The notes under the pieces: model-generated
Told to the model about the DNA's origin: nothing
Database searches by the model: none
What the model saw: the letters and a program-made list of their open reading frames with translations, nothing else
Shown here: piece after piece, positions 56,037 through 64,000 of the stretch
Numbering within the stretch: position 1 is the stretch's first letter
Layout of the letters: each line of letters starts with the position of its first letter
Translations under genes and position numbers: made by a program
Source: Pseudopyrenochaeta lycopersici
Lineage: Eukaryota > Ascomycota > Dothideomycetes > Pleosporales > Pseudopyrenochaetaceae
Assembly: GCA_003313425.1 (NCBI GenBank)
Contig: NHZP01000054.1
Coordinates: 124,001 to 188,000, forward strand
DNA length: 64,000 bases
Direction: 5' to 3'

Positions 56037-56541
56037 GCTAAGGAGGGATCTGTACTGCCTCTTGGCTGCACGGCTCAAGAAGAGAAATAAATGTAGGCTG
56101 CCCTTTTCCAGTTTGAAGCGATCCAACATCGTTCTGCTGGAGTTGTTTCGTTATTAGGATTCAACATCCTCTCTTTCATACTTATAGCGTTCTATAATAC
56201 TACCTGCCTTCTGGAACATGTGGTATAAATATCATTTCTTCCTACTCTGATACGTTCTCGGTTCGTGAGATTGGGACACTCTCGGTCAAAGCCGAAGCGG
56301 CAACATCAGGACTTGATGACGCCCATGAAGATTTGGCCCCATCGGTAGAAGTGGAAGAAGGGTGGTGGGTTAGGATTGATCCAAGAGATCGAGAAGCGCT
56401 TCAGTAGTCACCTGCAATGAAGATTGCGTATGACTGCAGGTTGCGAGTGAATGCTGCGCATTTACGAGCAGCCGCAAGTTGCATAATGAGATGTTTTCTT
56501 CCAACATGCTTATTCTCACATTTTAGCCTTTGCCTTCTGTG
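56037..56541 (+). repeat. Segmental duplication of 60.1-60.74 kb (inverted)
   Basis: Matches the reverse complement of about 60130-60740. It begins inside the last codons of the membrane-anchored gene there (…SVLPL.CTAQEEK) and continues through its 3' flank. The 60-kb copy contains a 124-bp LTR plus a GGAAC target duplication that is absent here (empty site GGAAC at 56213-56217). The right edge breaks abruptly near 56541. Confidence 0.88.
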
Positions 56542-56554
56542 CTACATATTGGTG

Positions 56555-56752
56555 AACGCAACGACGGGCTCCCTTCCCCGGAGACCGTTTCCAACACAGG
56601 TGCCTACAGGTATTAGTCTTTTCAGCAGCGAAGCTCTCTCAGGCAGGCACAGTGTTAGTAGGCTTCTTGGAGCCGCTTTGCTCCAAGCTAGTCTGATCTA
56701 CCTGCTGTAGACATTTGAAAACGATAGACCTATAAGCGACAGGGCTTTGTAG
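56555..56752 (+). pseudogene. Duplicated 3' end of the GPI-like protein gene (28.2 kb)
   Basis: About 200 bp, roughly 98% identical by eye to the reverse complement of 28200-28400. They encode 'VNATTGSLPRRPFPTQVPTG' through the hydrophobic end, stop codon and 3' flank. The upstream half of the gene is absent; the frame instead reads into the neighbouring duplicated block. The right break lies at the start of a TTAATTAA-rich palindrome cluster. Confidence 0.92.
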
Positions 56753-56830
56753 TTAATTAACTTAGTTAGTTAACTAAGTTGGTCAATTAGTTAGTTAACT
56801 TAACGTTAATGAAGTTTAACTTAACTTACA
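56752..56830. repeat. AT-rich palindrome cluster
   Basis: Runs of TTAATTAA, AGTTAACT and TTAACGTTAA motifs in direct and inverted order. A similar short cluster lies at 27957-27985 near the parent GPI-like gene. Confidence 0.7.
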
Positions 56831-56889
56831 AGCTTAAGTCAGTCTAGTTAGTCATTTGTGAACCATTCTGAGCCCAGACACGAGAACCA

Positions 56890-57125
56890 ATGTCAATCAC
56901 TGCGTGGCGAGACACACTGTGTGGCGAAGCGATATACGCGATATAGAAGTTATGGGCCAGTTTACGATCGACATCGTCAAGTGTGGTGACGTCGGCTCCG
57001 CTCACCGGGACTGAGGGCTGCCTGTTAAAGTTTCCCCCCTTTGAAGGACGAAAATGGGAAACGGAGATCCGCAGTGATTAGTTGTTGCGGCGCGTCGGTG
57101 TGTCTCGCTACACAGTGAAGGACGT
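56890..57125. mobile_element. Non-autonomous Fot-like MITE
   Basis: About 236 bp with ~31-bp imperfect inverted ends: left ATGTCAATCACTGCGTGGCG, right (reverse complement) ACGTCCTTCACTGTGTAGCG, both followed by AGACACAC. TA follows on the right; on the left it is CA. The TCACTGYGTRGCGAGA core is the same motif that is doubled inside the ends of the 6.6-kb transposon. No ORF. Confidence 0.65.
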
Positions 57126-57189
57126 TAGTCATTCAAGTTACCACGGCTGTAGGCGTGGGCGAAGCTACATTTTATTCTACTAGCGAAAG

Positions 57190-57240
57190 ACGCCCACTTC
57201 AGGTTAGAGTAGATATGGCATGGCTGCAAGGACGACTGTT
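57190..57240 (+). pseudogene. Cyclin gene fragment
   Basis: About 50 bp match 44490-44540 of the cyclin-like gene, including 'AGATATGGCATGGCTGCAAG', with a few substitutions. It is isolated, lying just right of the MITE. Confidence 0.75.
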
Positions 57241-57490
57241 AGCACGACCGTTGTCATACGCCGTTTGGAGCGACGGAGAAGAGGTTAATTCAGCGGCTGG
57301 AGAAGCGCCTTCGACGCTAGAAAACAAGACAAGGGCCAGTGTTGGTTGGATAGTGCAGCTAGCGGACAAAGGTCCCAGCTTTGCGGCGACTACTTGCGGG
57401 CGGAGTTTGGTCCAGCAACCCATCTTCGTGCCTTCAGTGGGCAATGGCGTTCCTCGGATTGAGTCTCACGTCCATTGGGCAGATCACGTC

Positions 57491-57555
57491 TCGACACGGT
57501 ATGCAGCTTCTTTTGATCTAAGATTCAATAAACTCCCGACATCGGGCCAGCCGAT
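57491..57555 (+). repeat. Short dispersed repeat (pairs with 23706-23765)
   Basis: Partner of 23706-23765 with similar flanking edges; marks another piece of the 56-57.6 kb mosaic. Confidence 0.6.
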
Positions 57556-57728
57556 AGTCAGCACCTACCAGCTGTAAACAAGAAGTAAATCAGATAGTCC
57601 ATTGTCCTAACTACCTTGATGCCAGATGATATTGGGAATGCTACGCTCAGAGCTGATTCGAGTGGCTAGGGCAAGACGACTCGTGACATCCGTCACATCT
57701 CAACTCGGCTCATGCCTCTTGCCCTCTC

Positions 57729-59660
57729 CTATCTCCTCACAATGCCCCTACAACCTTCTCCTAACTCAGTAGATGGATAGGATAAGGGGAACAGAGGGGG
57801 CAGCGCGGGGAAACCGTTGTCTATGCTCAAATAAACTGTTGGAAGGCCATTCAGGCCGATCGTTGGCATGGGGTTCGTTAAGGCAAAGCTGGGTAAGACC
57901 TGTGAGAGCTTGGTAACAAGTCGTGGTAGATACCGAGACTCACCACCGCAAAGCGTGGAGATCAGGGTCAGGAAGTAATAAATCAAGTCGTGAGAGCCAA
58001 GGGTGGATGCATCTGGTTGAGAAGATGTGCAAGCAACGACATCAATAAGACAACAAGCGACGTCGAACAGCTTTTCGATCTGCGGTAATATTAGATCAAT
58101 TTCCACCTCCAGTATGGTCTTACTAGGTAAGTGTGCAGGGGCAAGAAGGGAGCGATCATCAGAGATAGACGCTGCTAGAGTGGGCCCATCTACGCGATGC
58201 AACAGGATTTGGGTTGAAATGGGTAGGAATCCGAGTGCTTTGCATGAGGAACCTAACAGGAGTTTGGAATTGAAGAATACGCTTTCATAGTACTCACCAG
58301 TCCAGCACCGTGCACTTCCATAGCTGGTTGTGAAAAATAGGCGGTCATTGCAAGCAAGTCCCTTGAGATCTGAATAGGGTAATTCACAGTCATTGAGCTG
58401 TCACTCGACACGCCGCTTCCTAGTCCTTGATCCAGACATTGTTGCCAAATCATCGCCCGTAGCCATTGCTGAGTGACGCGGATCTCGACAGCCTGGGCTT
58501 CTGTGCATTCCAGATATGCTGGAATCGCTTCAGAAAGCTGCGTTTGCAACTGTGCTATTTGAGTTGGATCTACATACGAATGGACTCCGCTCCAGAGGTT
58601 AATAAAACTATCGTCAATGGTTTTGTACAAGTTGATGAGAAGTTCGAGTCCCATCGAAACGGGTCTATCGGATGGCACCTCGTCCAAGGAAGGTGGATCA
58701 ACGATTTGGAAGAGCGAGACTGGGCGGCGCTTGTGAAGAGCATATGTCCTGCAATACATGTGAGCTGAAATGGTCAAGAAATTAATATGTCGAAAGACAG
58801 TACAGAACCCATACCTTTCCGCCATGAAGAGAAGCCAGTACAGAACCCGGTTCCGAGAGATGTCAAGGGGATCGTGCTTGTACGTTTCCTCATCGTGCAT
58901 TCCAAGGAGTTGCGCTTGCGTTATGGCTTCCCGTAAATAGGACCAAGCTGTGTTCTCCTTTGCCAATCCAAAGTAGCTGCCACAGTAAAACCACGATGTA
59001 AGAACCGTGTAGTGTGTGGGACTTTCACGATAATCGTAGCCTTTCCGTACTCGAATTGACTCTTCGAGAAGAACATGCCCAACGCTTACGTTCGACTTCT
59101 GGGCCATCCAAGGCCGCGACAGCACGCTTGGCGACGCCTTCATGTTGGCTCCTATCATAACGTACGCACACAGCGCCACGATCATGCAGTAAGCTTCCGT
59201 GGAACGTTCCATATTCACGACGGCTTCTTGTGCTCTCGGTTCGTGAAGCACAGGCTGTGAAGGATATACATTAGCGAAAAAGAACTCCAAGCAGCTCTGG
59301 ACGAGCGCTGGAGGTAATAGGCCGGGTGTGCGTGTACATGCCGAAGAAAGTGTACCTCTGTCGATCCCCGGTTCTGGAGAGAATACTGCACCGAGCTGGG
59401 CGTTCCGTTGGTTTTCGTGGAGCTCAAAGATCACTTTGCCTCGGGTCCCTTTTGGTCCTGGTTTCAGTCGGGTGGCATTGTATGTGCATGCAAGACCAGC
59501 GGAAGCGCACTTTGTGCACGGATTGGTGCCATTGTTGATGCATTTTGTCTTTCGTCGGCGGCAGCTGCGGGAGGTAATGTGAGCGATTATGTTAGTGGGA
59601 ATGGCGTAAGCATACACACCTGTCGCATGAGCGCTGGGTAGTGCTAGTAAGGGAAGCCAT
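57729..59660 (-). CDS. Zn2Cys6 transcription factor
   Basis: Four exons: 59660-59620, 59564-58815, 58748-58298 and 58079-57729, 530 residues. The first 55-bp intron splits the zinc cluster: 'MASLTSTTQRSCDS' joins 'CRRRKTKCINNGTNPCTKCA', giving C-x2-C-x6-C-x8-C-x2-C-x6-C. The 66-bp second intron restores 'AERTYALHKRRPVSL', a strongly conserved phrase of this class. The third intron, 218 bp, is unusually long; it joins 'EVHGAGL' to 'IEKLFDVACCLIDVVAC'. The middle carries the fungal-specific TF domain ('SWFYCGSYFGLAKENTAWSY', 'REAITQAQLLGMHDEETY'). It is probably a sugar- or metabolism-type regulator, but its targets are unknown. The exon 3/intron 3 edge is duplicated at 36105-36222. Confidence 0.92.
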
Positions 59661-60129
59661 GATGGGGCTGGGTGCTAGTAGACGGAACTCTCGTCCACCG
59701 TGTGGAAAATCGAGCAATCGACAAGCGAACCTATTAGTACTTATCGCACAGCGGTTCTTAGCAGGCAGAGTAGATGTACGGCGTATTGTGATGTACTTGG
59801 GAGACTGTAAGCGCCGGGTTTATATAGGGTAGAGCCAAGCGATAGCTTGGCCGATCGAACTACTTTGGGATGGAAGGATGAAGGTTAGTTCCCCTGAAGG
59901 CTGTCTGAGGCGTGGGAAGCTAATACTGATATACCAGCATATCGGGTCTAATGACGTCCATAAATTACGACACTCACGACACCGATAATGAGAGACAGTT
60001 CGTGCAAAGAATGGTGCATCACTTGGGAGGTATTGCCTGTGAAACACAACTAGGTGAGCTCATTCAAAATAATCCAATGGCAAATAGAGACCTAAAGAAC
60101 TAAGTCGCAAGCATGTTGCACAGAAGGCA

Positions 60130-60740
60130 AAGGCTAAAATGTGAGAATAAGCATGTTGGAAGAAAACATCTTATTATGCAACGTGCGGCTGCTCGTAAAT
60201 GCGCAGCCTTCACTCGCAACCTGCAGTCATACGCAATCTTCATTGCAGGTGACTATTGAAGCGCTTCTCAATCTCTTGAATCAATCCTAACCCCACCACC
60301 CCGATTCGGCCAAATCTTCATGGGCGTCATCAAGTTCTGACGTTGTCGCTTCGGCTTTGACCGAGTGTCCCAATCTCACGAACCGAGAACGTATCAGAGT
60401 AGGGAGAAATGATATTTGCCACATGTTCCTGTCAAGATGGGCGATGAAGGCAGTGGTCATGTGACCTTGGCTACATGACTAATTAGCGTCATTACTTAGT
60501 CTCAGGCCCAGCTTGATTAATGGGACAACTCTTACACCCCCCAAGTTTTGACAGTTCCAGAAGGCAGGTAGTATTTGGAACGCTATAAGTATGAAAGAGA
60601 GGATGTTGAATCCTAACAACGTAACAACTCCAGCAGAACGATGTTGGATCACTTCAAACTGGAAAAGGGCAGCCTACGTCGATTTCTCTTCTTGAGCCGT
60701 GCAGTCAAGAGGCAGTACAGATCCCCCCTTAGCATCCTTG
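60130..60740 (-). repeat. Segmental duplication arm (pairs with 56037-56541)
   Basis: 3' end and flank of the membrane-anchored gene, present in inverted orientation at 56.0-56.5 kb. This arm contains the extra LTR. Confidence 0.88.
60430..60553 (+). mobile_element. Solo LTR, family A, TSD GTTCC
   Basis: 124-bp element TGTCAAGATGG … CCAAGTTTTGACA flanked by GTTCC (60425-60429 and 60554-60558). The duplicated locus at 56213-56217 has a single GGAAC and no element, directly showing the empty site. It is the most complete of the three family A copies. Confidence 0.93.
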
Positions 60741-61579
60741 TGCCTCATGCTGGCTGACCCGTCCGAAAAAGACGACCATGGTACCTTAACGTCCCACAAA
60801 TCTGCTCCACTAATCCTCAGCAACAGATACCCATCAGTTGTACCTCCCTTTGATTCGCCCCCTTCAAATATGCCTTGCTTTTCTACGCCTTCTTGAGAGA
60901 AAATGACCTCCTGGTGAAGCAACCCAACTAATTGTTCCCCACGATATCGGACTGCACTTGTCTCCTTGTTTGGAGTCGCTAAGGATTGCAGTTGAGGCAG
61001 AAGCCACCTAGATAATATAGCGACTCCGCTATTCTTCTTTCGAGCCGACAGACCAACCATACCTGCAAAGTCGAACAGCGCCAGGCGATAAGAACCGTCA
61101 GGGTCTCGCAACCCAAAGTAAAAGGGAGCTTCACCTTCATGGAACAAAGCCCATTGGAATGGGGTAAGTTTAATTCTACCGCTTTGATCCAAACTCAGAT
61201 CGCCGAAATTGACAGCATGTTTTACCTCCAACAGCGTTTGTGGAGACGGTGGAGGTGAACGTGGAGGGGGAGCTGAATCGAACACCGGCGGTGGAGGGGG
61301 AGGTTGACGCGACGGTGGTTGGTTGGCTCTGAGAAGCTCGGAGATGCATTCAAGCTGAAGCGCCACTCCTGTAGTTGACCTGAGGAAAGGTTAGCAATGT
61401 ACAGTTTCAATCAAATTTCTGGCCTACTTTGTCCATACTCTCCAGAGTAGAAGCCCTACGCAGATCAACAGCAGCAGTACGCTGCTTATGGACCAAGTGG
61501 TTGTTGCTTGTTTGTAAGAAATAAGAGAAGAGAGCTGTTCCACAAGCTTTTCTCCAGCCTCTTCGTTAAGTGGAGCCAT
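60674..61579 (-). CDS. Membrane-anchored hypothetical protein with proline-rich linker
   Basis: Exons 61579-61428 and 61379-60674, with a 48-bp intron, give 285 residues. A short N-terminus (MAPLNEEAGEKLVEQLSSLI) precedes one transmembrane helix 'WSISSVLLLLICVGLLLWRV'. A helical stretch and a polyproline linker (QPPPPPPVFDSAPPPRSPPP) follow. The globular domain has 'FQWALFHEGEAPFYFGLRDP' and 'SYRLALFDFAGMVGLSARKK'. The topology suggests a tail facing the cytosol or lumen on a membrane. No family recognised. The frame joins only when the intron is removed, which supports the model. Confidence 0.75.
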
Positions 61580-62877
61580 CTTAAAGCTTCTTGTTGACAA
61601 ACAGCATGAATGGAGGTAGATATCAAACGGAAGATACTGAGCCTTTGTACTGTGGATGCAACGTGCTTCAAGGTAATTTTAGGTGTTTGCCTTCCTATCT
61701 GTATCGCCTCATTTGCCTCTTTTTGCCACCGAGGCTCGGCTTCGATTGTCCAGGGGCGGCGCGGATTGGGGATGCATCAGCGCGATTCGTCCGGGAAGGT
61801 GAAAGTTTGGCGAGTTGCATGTATCGAAGAGCCTGGGTCCAGCCGTTGCTTAGCCCGAGAGCATGGTCCAAGAGTGTGCCTCTATGAAGCCACTTAGCAA
61901 ACCCCTTGACGGATGCACCTTCTTGGGTGTTGTCCCGCATCCAGCCACTCGCATGGCTTAGGACCATAGAGGAACTCTATTTCCATGCAGTTGAATTGTG
62001 TACGTTATTTTTATTTGATTTGTGGCGCATATAGACGAATACTAGTAACGGGTGCTTTTGGAGTTTCTCGAGTGAATCTTTAAACTGTTCTTTGAACCTC
62101 ATGACACAGCTGGAGGTGCATGTATGCCTGCATAAGCCATTTAGCAGTCAGATTCGTCACCGGTTTACGTCTCCGAAACTGTGTGTGTCTGCAAGACGAA
62201 GTAGGCAGGACAGCATCATCAGCGACCCTCTTTTTGGCTAAAGAGTATTCGTTAAGTTATGCTTGCATCAGCGGCGGAAGGCATGGAGACATTTGAACGC
62301 TAGCGCCTCTAACGCAGCCTCGACAGGCTATTACCACACTTCCGTTCTCTGGTCGATTGCCCTGGCACGGTTTGGGTTCCGCGTTGGAACATTCTGCGCC
62401 CGGGGTTGGTAAGGGCTGGCAGCCCCCTAGGACTCACGCTGGTTTCTTTCTCCTCGCGTGTGCTCTTGAGCCAAATTCCTGTCCGGTTGAGGGCAGAGAA
62501 AGGCGGCAAAGCGATGGATTGTATACGACAAAAGGCCAGGGATGACGAAGCAGAATGCAGGCAGGGAATACCTGGGGAGCACTTAGCAGGCAAATGCCCT
62601 GACTGACGCATTGAGAACCCCTGCGCATCCTCGCTGGCAGCTTATTCTAAAAGGTAAATGTGGTTTGCATGATTCAACCGCGGAAATCCTTCCGATTGTA
62701 GTAGGAGTACTGAGAGTGTAATTTTCTTCCCTTCCATCCATCGCTTCTGCGCAATGAATCATCACCAAGGTCCTCTGCCAAAAGCCCCGCCCGCTCAGGC
62801 CTACTGTTATTGCCTAAGGATAGAGGCTGCGTAAGCGCTGTAACCGTAATATCAGCGATCAGTCCATATGGAACAAA
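61580..62877. other. Intergenic, no gene recognised
   Basis: Contains a GC-rich stretch at 62330-62620 with ORFs on both strands but no domain. Possibly transposon-derived. Confidence 0.4.
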
Positions 62878-63724
62878 CTACTGCTTCTTCGCTAGACCCT
62901 CCTGAGTTGGTGAGTCAAAAGCCTTCCGTTTTATCGCCGCTGAAGCTAGGCTAGGATCCGAATATTCTTGGAGCCCTGAAAGCGTAGCGTTGGCAGAAGA
63001 TGAACCATGTGTACGAGATTCTTCCGCAGTTTGATTGGAGCTGCATTTGAGAGAAGTCGATCCGCATGATATCGTTGTTCGCGATGCAGTCCCTTCCAAA
63101 TCGCTCGATTCGCAATATAAGGTTGAGGAGTTTTGGGTCATTATCGTTCTAGTCGACCACTGTGCTTGACAATCTTCTCTATGCGACTATCGTCTTTCTG
63201 TATCAAGGGCCGAAACTCGTTGTTTCTGAATGCAGGTATCTGCGTGTTTGAGGTGTTCAGCTTGTCGATGCATACCGACACAGATGGATGACAAGCGAAG
63301 CTAGCAAGACGACTGCACGCCACGTCAAGTTTGTCATGTTTCTTACGATGTTGAATGCGGTCTTTGTCGTTGTAGGCGGAATATTCGCACTTTGGATACA
63401 CGCAAGGATACTTAAACGAATCATCTGTGCGAAGTTAGATTTACGTCGTTTAGAAGAACCCTCGTCAGGCTGGGTTGTACCTTCGGAACTCGTTAGAGGC
63501 TCTGCTGTTGACGAAGGGGTATTTGGTCGCGCGATTGGACTGGTAGCCTTGGGTAGAGCGGCTTCTGCAGGCTCTACTGACTGTCGTATTACTTCAGGAA
63601 CTGTGGGAGCCGATACAATGCAACACTCGTAGAGTGTCTGCCCAGAAGAAGCATTTGATGTGCAGTCGCGGAGCTCTATTTGGGTCATCAGCATTCCGTA
63701 CACAGCTACGATGGCCAAAATCAC
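62878..63724 (-). CDS. C2H2-like gene, exon structure uncertain
   Basis: Three minus reading frames interlock. 63724-63420 is Ser/Thr/Pro-rich with 'EVIRQSVEPAEAALPKATSP' and 'GTTQPDEGSSKRRKSN'. 63420-63320 in another frame encodes one finger, 'KYPCVYPKCEYSAYNDKDRI' + 'QHRKKHDKL' (C-x4-C-x12-H-x4-H). 63141-62878 encodes a Ser/Thr-rich tail. They may be joined by introns I could not place, or by frameshifts in a decaying gene. The tail exon is duplicated at 60-232. Probably a nuclear zinc-finger protein or its pseudogene. Confidence 0.45.
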
Positions 63725-64000
63725 TCGCGCAATGCGAGCATGGTAGAGATGAGTAGAAGCAACGTACGAGCTAGGTATGGAAATGAATTATCGAGATTGC
63801 AACTGATGCTGAGGCGGTCTGGGTCATCAGAACTCTCGGATGCGGTACTCGTGAAACAGGAAGTGATGGAAGATAAAAGTGATTTAAAAAAGCTGGAAGA
63901 CCTCTCATCTCCCTCAACTCTTGAGACGTCAAACCATCCAAGGCCGCTTTAACGACAATGGCGAGTGTTGTCCTCTATGATGGTCAGATCTGAACGCAAA
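63725..64000. other. Window end, unassigned
   Basis: A plus ORF (63680-63952) is open but without a recognisable domain; it may be the shadow of the minus-strand gene's upstream part. Confidence 0.3.

Noticed and set aside
62309..62611. Minus-strand ORF in the GC-rich stretch
   Set aside because: Competing open frames on both strands and no recognisable family; probably non-coding or old repeat.
1..64000. CRISPR arrays, operons or ribosome-binding sites
   Set aside because: Introns and gene families show a eukaryotic nuclear sequence; no regularly spaced palindromic repeats were seen.
1..64000. tRNA and rRNA genes
   Set aside because: I looked for the conserved T-arm and B-box pattern and for rRNA-like blocks and found no candidate that folds; a covariance-model scan would be needed to exclude them.

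Overview
The window reads as filamentous ascomycete (Pezizomycotina) nuclear DNA. Genes are interrupted by short introns of 45-66 bp with GT..AG ends and CTAAC-like branch sites. The families are typical of moulds: Zn2Cys6 and bZIP regulators, a SAT4-type seven-helix protein, a Con-10 protein, cytochrome P450, DUF3455, NLR-like genes, and Tad-, MULE-, Copia- and Fot/pogo-type transposons. Dothideomycetes would fit, but I cannot prove the class from the sequence alone.

Layout. 1-6 kb: a duplicated gene scrap, an Est1/SMG7-type gene and a three-exon bZIP gene. 6-8 kb: two solo LTRs, each with a perfect 5-bp target duplication, and the C-terminal third of an HMG-CoA reductase. 8-11 kb: a protein kinase fused to 14 near-identical 42-residue TPR units. 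12-18 kb: a SAT4-type membrane protein, a Con-10 gene, and a LINE RNase H joined in frame to a MULE transposase, flanked by inverted 0.6-kb repeats. 20-31 kb: an F-box/ankyrin gene, several unrecognised genes, a small GPI-anchor-like protein and a J-domain gene. 31-36 kb: an NLR gene (alpha/beta-hydrolase plus NB-ARC) cut by the same LINE RNase H segment, and Copia remnants.

36.5-43.1 kb: the most striking object, a 6.6-kb Fot/pogo-type DNA transposon with 42-bp inverted ends and a TA target duplication. It sits inside a solo LTR that has its own ATTGG duplication. Besides the transposase it carries a multi-finger C2H2 gene, a gene resembling Uma2-like PD-(D/E)XK nucleases, and a second C2H2 ORF. 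43-64 kb: a short cyclin, DUF3455, a P450 lacking a usable first splice acceptor, BTB, SANT-like and MADS-like genes, a Zn2Cys6 regulator, a membrane-anchored protein and a C2H2 gene.

The region is a mosaic. Fragments of resident genes (the GPI-like protein, the Zn2Cys6 regulator, the cyclin, the membrane-anchored protein and the C2H2 gene) recur elsewhere in the window beside transposon ends. Several genes are truncated or broken. This looks like a transposon-rich accessory compartment with repeated segmental duplication. Coordinates of multi-exon genes span first to last codon; exon boundaries are given in the evidence and were inferred by eye.
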